From contig NZ_KL647083.1 of NCBI RefSeq assembly GCF_000725625.1, positions 300,891 through 364,890 of the forward strand: DNA of 64,000 nt, written 5' to 3'. Both the position numbers and the translations under genes were made by a program. This DNA comes from Streptomyces sp. NRRL F-6676 (GTDB lineage: Bacteria; Actinomycetota; Actinomycetes; Streptomycetales; Streptomycetaceae). The notes beneath the pieces are model-generated. The model was not told the DNA's origin, ran no database searches, and was given only the letters and a program-made list of their open reading frames with translations. Positions 24,881 to 33,688 of this stretch are shown here, piece after piece; within the stretch, counting starts at the first letter, position 1; each line of letters starts with the position of its first letter.

Positions 24881-25897
24881 ATGCGCGCCGCTTACATCGA
24901 ACAGCTCGGGTCGCCCGAGGTGATCCGGACCGGGGAACTGCCCGCGCCCGTGCCGGGGGCGGACGAGGTGCTGGTGGACGTGGTGGCCTGCGCCGTCGAT
25001 CCGGTGGACACGCTCGTGCGGTCGGGGGTGTTCCGGACGCCGCTCACGTTTCCCTTCGTCGTCGGGCGGGATCTGGTGGGGACGGTCGTGGAGGCGGCCG
25101 GCGGCTTCGCGGTGGGCGAGCGCGTGTGGTGCAACAGCCTGGGGCACGGCGGGCGGCAGGGAGCCGCCGCCGAGCGGGTCGTCGTCGCCACGAACCGGCT
25201 GTACCGGCTGCCGCCGGGAGTGCCGCCGCTGGAGGCGGTGGCAGTGCTGCATCCGGCCGCCACCGCGTACCTCGCCCTCTTCAACCACGGGGAGCTGCTG
25301 CCCGGCGAGACCGTACTGGTCGCGGGGGCCGCGGGCAACGTGGGCTCAGCGCTGGTGGCGCTGGCCGCGCGGGCCGGGGCGCGGGTGGTCGCCACCGCCT
25401 CGCCGCGCGACCACGACCATGTACGGGCGCTGGGCGCGGACGAGGTCGTCGACTACCGGGAGCCGGCCGGACGGCTGGCCGAGCTGGCCCCGGACGGTGT
25501 CGACCTGCACATCGACACCTCCGGCCGGCACGACCTGGACGCGGCCGTCGCACTGCTCGCCCACCGGGGCCGCATCGTGCTGCTGGCCGGGCCCGGGGCG
25601 CGGCCCGTGCTGCCGGTGGGGCCGCTGTACATGAAGGACGCCTCCGTGCGCGGCTTCGCGATCTCCCGGGCCACCGTCGCCGAGCTGGCGGAGGCCGCGG
25701 CCGCCCTGAACGACGCGCTCGCCCGGGGGCTGCTGCGGCCCCGGGCGCTGGAGGTGCTGCCGCTCGACGCGGCGGCCGAGGCCCACCGGCGGCTGGAGGC
25801 CGGCGAGCTGCACGGCCGCCGGGTGGTGCTGCGGGTGCGGGACGCGGCGGAGGCCGAGGGCCGGTGGCGGGACGCGCCGCGGGCCGAGGGTCAGTAG
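24881..25897 (+). CDS. Quinone oxidoreductase-like (zinc-free medium-chain reductase)
   Basis: A 338-residue NADPH-dependent reductase of the QOR branch. The N-terminal GroES-like domain begins MRAAYIEQLG and has PFVVGRDLVGTVVE. The nucleotide loop is VAGAAGNVGSALV near residue 150. The catalytic-zinc and structural-zinc cysteines of alcohol dehydrogenases are missing, as expected for quinone or enoyl reductases. Its stop overlaps the stop region of the convergent RibD-like gene by 7 bases. It lies just outside the demethylation island and may belong to the older chromosomal backbone. Confidence 0.9.
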   Translation: MRAAYIEQLGSPEVIRTGELPAPVPGADEVLVDVVACAVDPVDTLVRSGVFRTPLTFPFVVGRDLVGTVVEAAGGFAVGERVWCNSLGHGGRQGAAAERVVVATNRLYRLPPGVPPLEAVAVLHPAATAYLALFNHGELLPGETVLVAGAAGNVGSALVALAARAGARVVATASPRDHDHVRALGADEVVDYREPAGRLAELAPDGVDLHIDTSGRHDLDAAVALLAHRGRIVLLAGPGARPVLPVGPLYMKDASVRGFAISRATVAELAEAAAALNDALARGLLRPRALEVLPLDAAAEAHRRLEAGELHGRRVVLRVRDAAEAEGRWRDAPRAEGQ

Positions 25898-26499
25898 CTG
25901 CCGTACGTCGGGCGGCCGGCGAGGTCGTAGGTGTGGATCGCGACGCCCGCGCCCGTCATACGTGCGTCCACGTGCCGGAACGCGGTCGGTACGGCGCCCT
26001 CGGCGAACAGACGGCGACCGGCGCCGAGCACCACCGGGAAGACGCACAGGTGCACGGTGTCGATCAGGTCGTGGGCCAGCAGCGACTGCGCGAGAGCCGC
26101 GCTGCCGTGGACCTGGATCTCGCCGTCCGTGCGCTCCTTGAGCTGCTCGACCTCCTTGACGAGGTCGCCGCCGAGGACCGTGGTGTGCTGCCAGGCGGCG
26201 TCGGTGAGCGTGTGCGAGACGACGTACTTCGGCAGGGCGTTCAGCTTCGTCGCGACCGGGTCGGCGGGGTCGGTCATCTTCGGCCAGTACGAGGCGAAGA
26301 TGTCGTACGTGCGGCGGCCGAGCAGGAAGGCGCCGACGCGCCCGAAGTTCTCCACGACGAAGGCGCCGAAATCGTCGTCGCCGAACGGCACGCTCCAGCC
26401 GCCCTGTTCGAACCCGTCGCTCGGGTCCTCCTGGGGGCCGCCGGGCGCCTGGTGGACGCCGTCGAGGGTGACGAAAGCGGTGAGGGTGAGCTTTCCCAT
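25891..26499 (-). CDS. Dihydrofolate reductase-like protein (RibD C-terminal family)
   Basis: A 202-residue reductase of the RibD-C/DHFR fold: LTAFVTLDGVHQAPGG at the start, FLLGRRTYDIFASYWP in the middle, and IQVHGSAALAQSLLAHDLID followed by PVVLGAGRRLF near the end. These are common stand-alone proteins in actinomycetes with no proven physiological reaction; the name does not imply a role in folate synthesis. AAGAAGG precedes the ATG at 26499. It overlaps the convergent quinone reductase-like gene at the 3' end. Confidence 0.9.
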   Translation of the reverse strand: MGKLTLTAFVTLDGVHQAPGGPQEDPSDGFEQGGWSVPFGDDDFGAFVVENFGRVGAFLLGRRTYDIFASYWPKMTDPADPVATKLNALPKYVVSHTLTDAAWQHTTVLGGDLVKEVEQLKERTDGEIQVHGSAALAQSLLAHDLIDTVHLCVFPVVLGAGRRLFAEGAVPTAFRHVDARMTGAGVAIHTYDLAGRPTYGSY

Positions 26500-26613
26500 G
26501 AGGGGGTGCCTTCTTTCGCAACAGGCGTGCGGAGCCGGGTCGGTTCCGTTGTCATGGGTGCAGACCGGTGAGGGGGGCCCGACTCATCGGTGGTGGGCCG
26601 TGGATTTCCGGTC

Positions 26614-27465
26614 TCACCCCGCGTGCGTCGAGAACAGGCCACCCGTGGGGCCCTGTTTGTCGCCGCCCTGGGCCTTCTTCAGCGCGTTGGCGAGGCTCTC
26701 GATGGTGAGCGACTGAAGGATCACCCGGCCGCTGCCCTCCAGGGTGGCCAGGGACAGGCCCTCGCCGCCCAGGACCGCGTTCATGAGCCCCTGGCGGTTG
26801 AGGCCGCCGATCCGCTGGACGCCGTACTGGATGCCCTCCTCGAAGGCGACGACACAGCCGGTGTCGACCTCGATCCGGCCGCCGAAGTCCGCCGGGTTCA
26901 GGTCGATGAAGTTGCCGGCCCCGGCGATGATCACCGTGCCCTGCCCGGTGAACTTCTCCAGGACGAAGCCCTCGCCGCCGCTCATGCCCGTGCGGCCGCC
27001 CTGGAAGGCGATGCCGAACTCCACGCTCGACTCGGCGGCCACGAAGGCGTCCTTCTCCGCGAACCACGCGCGCGTGCCGTCGAGCTCCAGGGCGCGCATC
27101 TCGCCGGGGAGCACACCGGCGAAGCCGACGGTGCCCTCGGCGCCGGACGCCGTGAAGTACTGGAACGCCAGGGACTCACCGGCGAGCACGCGCTGCCCGG
27201 CCTGCATGGCGGTGCCCATCGCCTGGCGGAGCATGCCGCCCATGCCGCCGGAACCGGTGCCCGCTCCCCCGCCGGAGCGGCCGCCGCCGCTGCCCGGGGC
27301 GGACAGGCGTGTCTCCATGCTGACGTTCGTGGTCTTGAAGAGGAACTTGCCGGCCTCGCAGTACACGGTCTGGCCGGGACGCAGGTTGACGATCGCCATC
27401 TGCATGGCGTTGCCGACGATGTCTTGCCGAAGAGTCACACGAGCGGAACGAGTGGGTCCGGTCAC
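26614..27465 (-). CDS. AIM24 / TIGR00266-family protein
   Basis: A 283-residue protein of the AIM24 family, a beta-rich fold of unknown function. Typical stretches are GNAMQMAIVNLRPGQTVYCE, AFQYFTASGAEGTVGFA, VLEKFTGQGTVIIAG and GIQYGVQRIGGLNRQGLMNAV. A Gly/Ser-rich loop (GSGGGRSGGGAGTGSGG) sits near residue 75-90. The start is uncertain: GTG at 27465 or GTG at 27438, neither with a strong ribosome binding site. It is divergent from the IclR-type gene with about 117 bases between them. Confidence 0.88.
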   Translation of the reverse strand: MTGPTRSARVTLRQDIVGNAMQMAIVNLRPGQTVYCEAGKFLFKTTNVSMETRLSAPGSGGGRSGGGAGTGSGGMGGMLRQAMGTAMQAGQRVLAGESLAFQYFTASGAEGTVGFAGVLPGEMRALELDGTRAWFAEKDAFVAAESSVEFGIAFQGGRTGMSGGEGFVLEKFTGQGTVIIAGAGNFIDLNPADFGGRIEVDTGCVVAFEEGIQYGVQRIGGLNRQGLMNAVLGGEGLSLATLEGSGRVILQSLTIESLANALKKAQGGDKQGPTGGLFSTHAG

Positions 27466-27582
27466 GGGTTCCCGCACCCGGCGGACGTCACCCGACCGCC
27501 GGGTAGGCTGCTGGTCCCCGTCCCCCTGGATCCCGTGGCCTTCCGGCCCCCCTTCTTTTTGAACCCCTGAAAGGAACGTGCC

Positions 27583-28479
27583 GTGCCGTCCTCGTCCAGC
27601 GCCGGCGACCGTGACGCCGCCAAGACCCCCGGCTCCGGTGGCGGCTCCGGTGGCGGTGTCCAGTCCCTGGAGCGCGCCTTCGACCTGCTGGAGCGGATGG
27701 CGGACGCGGGCGGCGAGGTCGGCCTGAGCGAGCTGGCGGCGAGCAGCGGGCTGCCGCTGCCCACCATCCACCGCCTCATGCGGACGCTGGTCGGCTCCGG
27801 GTACGTGCGACAGCAGCCGAACCGGCGGTACGCGCTCGGCCCCCGGCTGATCCGCCTCGGCGAGTCCGCCTCCCGGCTGCTGGGCACCTGGGCCCGGCCG
27901 CAGCTCGCCCGCCTCGTGGCGGAGACCGGTGAGACGGCCAACATGGCGCTGCTCGACGGCGACGAGATCGTGTACGTGGCCCAGGTGCCGTCCAAGCACT
28001 CGATGCGGATGTTCACCGAGGTGGGCCGCCGGGTGCTGCCGCACACCACGGGCGTCGGCAAGGCGCTGCTGGCCGGTCTGGAGCCGGCGGAGGTGCGGGC
28101 GCTGCTGCGGCGTACGGGCATGCCGGCCGCGACGGAGAAGACGATCACGTCACCGGACGCGTTCCTCGCCGCCCTGGAGGAGGTGCGGCGCCAGGGGTAC
28201 GCGGTCGACGACAGCGAGCAGGAGATCGGCGTACGGTGCCTCGCGGTCCCGGTGCCGGGCTCGCCGACCGCCGCGGCCCTGTCCATCTCGGGCCCGGCAG
28301 GCCGGGTCACCGAGGCGGCGACGGCCACGATCGTGCCGGTGCTGCGACAGGTCGCGGCGGACCTGTCGCGGGTACTGGCGGACCGGGACCAGGGGCCCGT
28401 CAGGGAGACGGGGCAGGACCAGGGGTCCGTCAGGGAGACGGGGCAGGACCAGGGGTCCGTCAGGGAGGCGGGGCACTGA
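27583..28479 (+). CDS. allR: IclR-family transcriptional regulator, probable AllR
   Basis: A 298-residue regulator. The winged helix part has VQSLERAFDLLERMADAGG and LSELAASSGLPLPTIHRLM. The effector domain has VGRRVLPHTTGVGKALLA and GVRCLAVPVPGSPTAAALSISGP in two shorter blocks. In Streptomyces coelicolor the IclR protein AllR represses allantoin use and responds to glyoxylate-type ligands, and it lies near a malate synthase gene as here; that context is the basis for the name. The C-terminus carries three tandem decapeptides (DQG, P or S, VRE, T or A, G, Q or H). GTG at 27583 has AAAGGA seven bases upstream. Confidence 0.82.
   Translation: MPSSSSAGDRDAAKTPGSGGGSGGGVQSLERAFDLLERMADAGGEVGLSELAASSGLPLPTIHRLMRTLVGSGYVRQQPNRRYALGPRLIRLGESASRLLGTWARPQLARLVAETGETANMALLDGDEIVYVAQVPSKHSMRMFTEVGRRVLPHTTGVGKALLAGLEPAEVRALLRRTGMPAATEKTITSPDAFLAALEEVRRQGYAVDDSEQEIGVRCLAVPVPGSPTAAALSISGPAGRVTEAATATIVPVLRQVAADLSRVLADRDQGPVRETGQDQGSVRETGQDQGSVREAGH
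28387..28476 (+). repeat. 30-bp in-frame tandem repeat, three copies, at the 3' end of the IclR-type gene
   Basis: Units at 28387-28416, 28417-28446 and 28447-28476, ending directly before the TGA. The unit length keeps the frame, adding decapeptides beyond the normal end of the effector domain. Confidence 0.95.
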
Positions 28480-28518
28480 CCGCCCGCGCTCCTCCTCCCT
28501 CACGTCTCCCCTCAGACC

Positions 28519-28803
28519 CTACGCACGCGGCGTCCCGAACAGGTCCACCGCGTCCCGTACCTCCTCCAGCCCCCGGGACAGCGCGCTCACGGAGCCGATC
28601 GACCCGGCGATCAGCAGCAGCGAGCGCCGCAGCCGCCGCGTCTCCGGCGCGCCGCCCGCGGCCATCGCGGTCATCGCGGCGAGCTCGTCCTCGGCGATGG
28701 ACCGGTCGGGGAACTGCGCCGGATGCAGAGCGAGTTCACGCCGTAAGCGGGCGACGGCGGTCCGCAGTCCGGCCACTCTCGGGTCCTCGTCACTGCCGGT
28801 CAC
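28519..28803 (-). CDS. Small hypothetical protein (actinomycete-specific type)
   Basis: A 94-residue protein starting at GTG 28803 (VTGSDEDPRVAGL). It is predicted mostly helical: a heptad-like stretch LRTAVARLRRELALHP, then SIAEDELAAMTAMA, and a hydrophobic SLLLIAGSIGSVSALS segment near residue 65-80 that may be membrane-associated or a buried helix. I do not recognise a characterised family. It lies antisense between the IclR-type and nucleotidyltransferase genes, with the codon pattern of a real Streptomyces gene. Confidence 0.7.
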   Translation of the reverse strand: MTGSDEDPRVAGLRTAVARLRRELALHPAQFPDRSIAEDELAAMTAMAAGGAPETRRLRRSLLLIAGSIGSVSALSRGLEEVRDAVDLFGTPRA

Positions 28804-28871
28804 TCGTCTCTGCCCCAAGCTCCGCAACACAGCTCTCCCCCTTCGCACCTCTTCGTGCGCACGCCCCCATG

Positions 28872-28905
28872 ACGCGGTTTCACCACCGCGTGCGCCCCGG
28901 CGCAC
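28872..28905. promoter_or_regulatory. Two adjoining inverted repeats in a divergent promoter gap
   Basis: ACGCGGT-TTCACC-ACCGCGT (28872-28891) runs into GTGCGC-CCCG-GCGCAC (28890-28905). Both lie in the 202-base gap between the small hypothetical gene and the nucleotidyltransferase gene. They could be operators or hairpins; no partner sites were found. Confidence 0.35.
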
Positions 28906-29005
28906 GGATCGGGCGCACGGGGGGTGCGGGTCAGTAAACGCCACCCGACGCCGCGTGCGCCACCGTACGGACCGAATTCGGGCGCCAACGGGTATGCAGG
29001 AGTGC

Positions 29006-29728
29006 ATGCGAACGAACGAAGAGCGAACCGGGGCCGTCGGCCCCACCCCCTCCTCCGCCCCCGTCGTCGGTCTGCTGCTCGCGGCCGGGGGCGGGCGGCG
29101 GCTCGGCGGGCGCCCCAAGGCGCTGCTCGAACACAACAGCCGCCCCCTGGTGGAACACGCGGCCGAGGTGCTGCGCGCGGCCGGCTGCGCCCGCGTGCAC
29201 GTCGTGCTGGGGGCGGCCGCCGACGAGGTGCGCGCCCGCGCGGAGCTGCCGGACTGCGCCCTGGTGGACAACCCGGAGTGGGAGCGGGGCATGGGCACCT
29301 CCCTGCGCGCCGGGCTCGCCTCGCTCACTGGGACGGGGGCGGGCGCGGCGCTGGTCGCGCTGGTGGACCAGCCGGGGATCGGCCCGCGCGCGATGGGGCG
29401 CGTACGTGCCGCCTACGCCTCCCCCGCGACGCTCGCCTCGGCGGCCTACGACGGCGTACGGGGCCATCCGGTGCTGCTGGGCGCCGACCACTGGGCCGGC
29501 GTGGCCGCGACCGCGACCGGTGACCAGGGGGCGCGCGCGTATCTCAGGGCGCACGCGGGCGCGCTCCGGCTCGTGGAGTGCGGGGACGTGGCCGAGCCGT
29601 ACGACATCGACACCGAGGCGGACCTCGTCCGGCTGCGCACCGGGCGGCCGACGACTCCCCCGGCCTCTCCCACCTCCCCGGCCGCCCCGGCCACCCCGGC
29701 CTCCCCGGGCATTGATCTTCCACAATGA
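29006..29728 (+). CDS. MobA/MocA-like nucleotidyltransferase
   Basis: A 240-residue NTP-transferase. The N-terminal signature [19 protein letters not shown] contains the pyrophosphorylase-type Gly-rich loop and Lys. Further features are [13 protein letters not shown] with the metal-binding Asp, [14 protein letters not shown] and [11 protein letters not shown]. Relatives attach CMP or GMP to the molybdenum cofactor, which fits a neighbourhood once linked to purine and allantoin metabolism (xanthine dehydrogenase maturation), but this is inference. ATG at 29006 has AGGAG three bases upstream; an in-frame ATG at 28994 is an alternative. The tail is a Pro/Ala run. Confidence 0.88.
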   Translation: MRTNEERTGAVGPTPSSAPVVGLLLAAGGGRRLGGRPKALLEHNSRPLVEHAAEVLRAAGCARVHVVLGAAADEVRARAELPDCALVDNPEWERGMGTSLRAGLASLTGTGAGAALVALVDQPGIGPRAMGRVRAAYASPATLASAAYDGVRGHPVLLGADHWAGVAATATGDQGARAYLRAHAGALRLVECGDVAEPYDIDTEADLVRLRTGRPTTPPASPTSPAAPATPASPGIDLPQ

Positions 29729-29779
29729 GAAAACTAAGCTCCACGAAACAGAAGACAGCGACCACAGAAGACAGCGACC
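29718..29779 (+). promoter_or_regulatory. aceB upstream region: candidate AllR site and 16-bp tandem duplication
   Basis: TTCCACAATGAGAAA (29718-29732) followed by CTCCACGAAAC (29740-29750) is AT-richer than its surroundings and lies 65-80 bases before the malate synthase start. A purine-rich 16-mer ACAGAAGACAGCGACC is exactly duplicated at 29748-29763 and 29764-29779. The first element is a plausible IclR-type operator by position only; the consensus was not checked. Confidence 0.4.
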
Positions 29780-29796
29780 AAGGATGTGACCCCCGC

Positions 29797-31440
29797 ATGT
29801 CCGCACCCGTGCCGTCCCCGCCGGCCGTCGTCGTCCTCGACGACCGCACCGCCGCGCCCCTGCCCCGGCAGGAGGAGGTGCTGACGGAGGGGGCGCTCGC
29901 CTTCCTGGGCGAGCTGCACCGCCGGTTCACACCCCGCCGTGACGAACTCCTCGCCCGCCGCGCGGAGCGCCGCGCCGAGATCGCCCGTACCGCGCGGCTG
30001 GACTTCCTCCCCGAGACGGCCGCGATCCGCGCGGACGACTCCTGGCGGGTGGCCCCCGCGCCGCCCGCCCTGGAGGACCGCCGGGTCGAGATCACCGGCC
30101 CCACCGACCGGAAGATGACCGTCAACGCGCTCAACTCCGGTGCCCGCGTCTGGCTCGCCGACTTCGAGGACGCCTCCTCGCCCACCTGGGAGAACGTGGT
30201 CCTGGGCCAGCTCAATCTGATCGACGCCCACCGTCGCGCCATCGACTTCACCGACGACCGCAGCGGCAAGTCGTACGTCCTGCGCCCCGACGCCGAGCTG
30301 GCCACGGCGGTCGTGCGCCCGCGCGGCTGGCACCTGGACGAACGCCATCTGGCCGACGGGGAGGACGGGTCCCGGATCCCGGGGGCGCTCGTCGACTTCG
30401 GGCTGTACTTCTTCCACAACGCGCGCCGGCTGCTCGACCTCGGCAAGGGCCCGTACTTCTACCTCCCGAAGACGGAGTCGCATCTGGAGGCGCGTCTCTG
30501 GAACGACGTGTTCGTCTTCGCGCAGGACCACCTCGGCATCGCGCGCGGCACGGTCCGGGCCACCGTCCTGATCGAGACGATCACGGCGGCGTTCGAGATG
30601 GACGAGATCCTCTACGAACTCCGCGAGCACGCCTCGGGGTTGAACGCGGGCCGCTGGGACTATCTGTTCTCCCTGATCAAGAACTTCCGTGCCGCCGGGC
30701 CCGAGTTCGTGCTCCCGGACCGCAACGCGGTGACGATGACCGCTCCGTTCATGCGCGCGTACACCGAACTCCTGGTCCGCACCTGCCACCGGCGGGGCGC
30801 GCACGCGATCGGCGGCATGGCGGCGTTCATCCCGTCCCGGCGGGACGCGGAGGTCAACCGGGTCGCGTTCGAGAAGGTGCGCGCCGACAAGGACCGCGAG
30901 GCGCACGACGGCTTCGACGGCTCCTGGGTCGCCCACCCGGACCTGGTGCCGATCGCCCGGGAGTCCTTCGACGCCGTGCTCGGCGACCGCCCGCACCAGA
31001 AGGACCGGCTGCGCGAGGACGTGGCGGTGACGGCCGCCGACCTGCTCGCGGTCGGCTCCCTCGACGCGCGCCCCACGCACGCGGGTCTGGTCAACGCCGT
31101 TCAGGTCGGCATCCGTTACATCGAGGCGTGGCTGCGCGGCCAGGGCGCGGTGGCCATCTTCCACCTCATGGAGGACGCCGCCACGGCGGAGATCTCCCGC
31201 TCCCAGCTCTGGCAGTGGGTGCACGCCGGGGTCGTCCTCGACGACGGCGAGAAGGTCACCGCGGAGCTGGTGCGCCGGGTGGCCGCCGACGAACTGTCCG
31301 CCGTACGAGCCGCGTCGGGACCGGACGTCTTCGCCGCCGGAGCCTGGCAGGAGGCGCACGACCTGTTGCTGCGGGTGGCGCTCGACGAGGACTACGCGGA
31401 GTTCCTGACCCTGCCGGCGTACGAGCGGCTGGCGGGCTGA
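29797..31440 (+). CDS. aceB: Malate synthase A
   Basis: A 547-residue cytoplasmic enzyme that condenses glyoxylate with acetyl-CoA to malate. The family signature is clear: [66 protein letters not shown] and [11 protein letters not shown]. Length matches the A isoform. AAGGA lies 12 bases before the ATG at 29797. The nearby IclR-type regulator suggests glyoxylate-linked control. The 3' end converges on the HipA-like gene with a 45-base gap containing the palindrome CGGGCGCGCCCG. Confidence 0.97.
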   Translation: MSAPVPSPPAVVVLDDRTAAPLPRQEEVLTEGALAFLGELHRRFTPRRDELLARRAERRAEIARTARLDFLPETAAIRADDSWRVAPAPPALEDRRVEITGPTDRKMTVNALNSGARVWLADFEDASSPTWENVVLGQLNLIDAHRRAIDFTDDRSGKSYVLRPDAELATAVVRPRGWHLDERHLADGEDGSRIPGALVDFGLYFFHNARRLLDLGKGPYFYLPKTESHLEARLWNDVFVFAQDHLGIARGTVRATVLIETITAAFEMDEILYELREHASGLNAGRWDYLFSLIKNFRAAGPEFVLPDRNAVTMTAPFMRAYTELLVRTCHRRGAHAIGGMAAFIPSRRDAEVNRVAFEKVRADKDREAHDGFDGSWVAHPDLVPIARESFDAVLGDRPHQKDRLREDVAVTAADLLAVGSLDARPTHAGLVNAVQVGIRYIEAWLRGQGAVAIFHLMEDAATAEISRSQLWQWVHAGVVLDDGEKVTAELVRRVAADELSAVRAASGPDVFAAGAWQEAHDLLLRVALDEDYAEFLTLPAYERLAG

Positions 31441-31485
31441 GGGAACGGGCGCCGGAGCGGGCGCGCCCGAGAGCACGCCCCCGGG

Positions 31486-32442
31486 TCAGCCCAGGTGCCG
31501 CGACCAGTCCTGCTCCGCCGCCGGTCTGCCGTGCAGGTCGGGGACGTGCTGGAGCCAGGCCGGCCGGCCGCGCCGGGTGCGGGCCGCACGCCGGGCCTCC
31601 TCGGCGGCGCGCTCCTCGCGGGTGGGGAAGTCGGTCGGCAGCCAGGCCGCGGACGCCCGGGCGCGGGCGGCCAGATAGCCGGCGTACGCCGCACGGACCT
31701 CGTCGGGCGTGGCGAAGCCCGCCTCGACGGTCAGCCAGGCGTCGGGGACGGCGGCGGTGACCTCGCGCAGCAGTTCCTCGGTGACGCGCGGCGCCAGTTC
31801 CGCGTCGGCGGCCCGTACGTCCGGGGCGGCGTGGCCGAGCGCGTGGTGCCGGAAGTCGTACGCCTTCTCGGGCGCGGAGGTGTCCCAGCGGTGGTGGAAG
31901 ACGAGGGCCGCGCCGTGGTCGATGAGCCACAGCCGCGGGGGCGCGACCCCGAGGGTGGGCCAGACCATGAGGTTGGAGCTGTGGACGGTGCGGTCGACGT
32001 TGACCGTGAGGGCGTCCAGCCAGACGATACGGCCGGCCTCCAGCGGGTCCGCGGGGAAGGTCTCGGCGAGCTCCGGGGTGTAGTCGGCGGCGCCCGGCAG
32101 GTAGTCCATGCCGAGGTTGAGGCCGGCGCTCGCGTCGAGCAGGTCGCGCACCTCCTGGTGCGGCTCGTGCGCGCCGACGGCGGGGTCGAAACGGGCACGC
32201 ACGAGTTCGGGCACGCGCAGCCCGAGCGCACGGGCCAGTTCACCGACGATCACCTCGGCGACGAGCGCCTTGAGCCCTTGCGCGGACGCGGTGAACTTCA
32301 CGACGTACGTTCCGAGGTCGTCCGCCTCGACGAGGCCGGGAACGGAGCCGCCGGAGTGGAGGGGAGCCAGGTAACGGGTCGCTGTGACCTCTCTCAGCTT
32401 CGTCAACGTCCCCGCGTCTCTTTCCCTCGGATGCCCCCACAT
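31486..32442 (-). CDS. HipA-family kinase-like protein
   Basis: About 318 residues. Kinase-type pieces are visible: the N-terminal GTYVVKFTASAQG strand with the ATP-binding Lys, VIVGELARALGLRVPEL, WLDALTVNVDRTVHSSNLM as the catalytic loop with Asp-Asn, and RLWLIDHGAALVFHHRW with the metal-binding Asp. It lacks the phosphorylated-toxin N-terminal domain of E. coli HipA, and no HipB-like antitoxin gene is adjacent, so a classic persister module is not supported. ATG at 32442 has only a weak ribosome binding site; TTG codons downstream are alternatives. Function unknown. Confidence 0.8.
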   Translation of the reverse strand: MWGHPRERDAGTLTKLREVTATRYLAPLHSGGSVPGLVEADDLGTYVVKFTASAQGLKALVAEVIVGELARALGLRVPELVRARFDPAVGAHEPHQEVRDLLDASAGLNLGMDYLPGAADYTPELAETFPADPLEAGRIVWLDALTVNVDRTVHSSNLMVWPTLGVAPPRLWLIDHGAALVFHHRWDTSAPEKAYDFRHHALGHAAPDVRAADAELAPRVTEELLREVTAAVPDAWLTVEAGFATPDEVRAAYAGYLAARARASAAWLPTDFPTREERAAEEARRAARTRRGRPAWLQHVPDLHGRPAAEQDWSRHLG

Positions 32443-32524
32443 GGTAACCGGCACCACGATAGGCGGCCTCGTCTGCGGGTACTCCTCGTTTTCTCCGCTG
32501 TTTTCCCGACCGAGGAGTATCCGC

Positions 32525-33652
32525 ATGACCACACCCGATGCCGTCGTCGAGCGTCTCCGTGACCTCCTCGCCCGGGACGAAGGGCTCGCGGGCCTGCTGG
32601 AACGGTCCCTGGTGCAGGCTGGCGAACGGGCGCGCGGCGAACTGGACCAGGATGTCCACGCCGCGCTCGAATGGCCGGAGACCCTCGCCGAGTACGAGGA
32701 ATATCTCCGGCGCTTCGTCCGGTGGATTCCCCGGCAGAGTGCCGCGAAGGCCTGGCGGAAGAGCGCCCCGGGAGAACGGTACGCGAAAGAGGTAAGCGAC
32801 CGGCTCGCGCATTTCTTCTGGCTCGTCGACCAGAAAGTGGACGACGGCAGAACCGCGATCGCCGAGAATTCCGACGCCTTCCGCGACTGGCTCACCGAGT
32901 TCGCCCGGCAATGGGGAAGTTTCCTGGACACCCCGGAGTCCTTCAGCCAGGAGATCCTGGATTCCTTCCTCGACGACGCCCCCGAGTACGACGTCGAGGC
33001 GTCCCTGGTCGACGGTGTGCCCAACGAGCCGAGCGGCCGGCTCACCTTCAACCAGTTCTTCGCCCGGCGGCTCAATTCCGGGCTGCGTCCGGTCTCCGAG
33101 CCCTTGAACAATCTGGTGGTCACGTCCCCGGCCGACTGCGGCTTTCAGCGGGCGTACGACATCGACGCGGAGTCGAACATTCCGGCCACGACTCTCAAGG
33201 CCACCCACAAGTACGGCAACATCAGGCAGCTCATCGAAGGCAGCCGGTACGCCGAGGCCTTCGCCGGCGGGCGTTTCGCCCACTACATGCTGCCGCCGTC
33301 CGCCTACCACCGCTTCCATCTGCCGGTCGCGGGCCGGGTGGAGGAATCGTTCGTCGTCCAGGGCAAGGTCTTCATGCAGGTGGATCTCCAGGACCACCAG
33401 TTGCGGTCCAAGGACAGCGCGAAGACCGGTTACGAGTTCTCCCAGACCCGGGGAGTCGTCACGATCGACACCTCGGAGTCCGACGCCGGGGACATCGGCG
33501 TCGTCGGTGTCGTCTCGGTGGGCATGTCGCACGTGGCGTCGGTGGTACTGACCGCGACGCGGGGAACGCGGTGCGCGAAGGGCGAGGAGTTCGGTTACTT
33601 CCGGCTGGTCGGCTCACCCGCCGCCCGCTGCCCCCGGCTCCTGGCGACCTGA
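32525..33652 (+). CDS. Phosphatidylserine decarboxylase-family enzyme with N-terminal PSDC domain (PsiD-like)
   Basis: A 375-residue protein. The first 150 residues match the PSD-associated domain (TLAEYEEYLRRFVRWIPRQ). The rest is the decarboxylase: FNQFFARRLNSGLRPV, SPADCGFQ, FHLPVAGRVEE and KGEEFGYFRLVGS. The autocleavage Gly-Ser that generates the pyruvoyl group is present in LVGS, but only 11 residues follow the Ser; normal alpha chains are longer. The same domain pair occurs in the fungal tryptophan decarboxylase PsiD, so the substrate may be an amino acid and not a phospholipid. DNA is visibly AT-richer than its neighbours, suggesting acquisition. GAGGAG lies seven bases before the ATG. 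It converges on the ole operon. Confidence 0.85.
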   Translation: MTTPDAVVERLRDLLARDEGLAGLLERSLVQAGERARGELDQDVHAALEWPETLAEYEEYLRRFVRWIPRQSAAKAWRKSAPGERYAKEVSDRLAHFFWLVDQKVDDGRTAIAENSDAFRDWLTEFARQWGSFLDTPESFSQEILDSFLDDAPEYDVEASLVDGVPNEPSGRLTFNQFFARRLNSGLRPVSEPLNNLVVTSPADCGFQRAYDIDAESNIPATTLKATHKYGNIRQLIEGSRYAEAFAGGRFAHYMLPPSAYHRFHLPVAGRVEESFVVQGKVFMQVDLQDHQLRSKDSAKTGYEFSQTRGVVTIDTSESDAGDIGVVGVVSVGMSHVASVVLTATRGTRCAKGEEFGYFRLVGSPAARCPRLLAT

Positions 33653-33688
33653 CCGCAGGGGTTCCGGACGCCGCACCCGCCGGACCCC

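Noticed and set aside
31486..32442. HipBA toxin-antitoxin module
   Set aside because: No HipB-like helix-turn-helix gene is adjacent, and the N-terminal HipA domain is missing.
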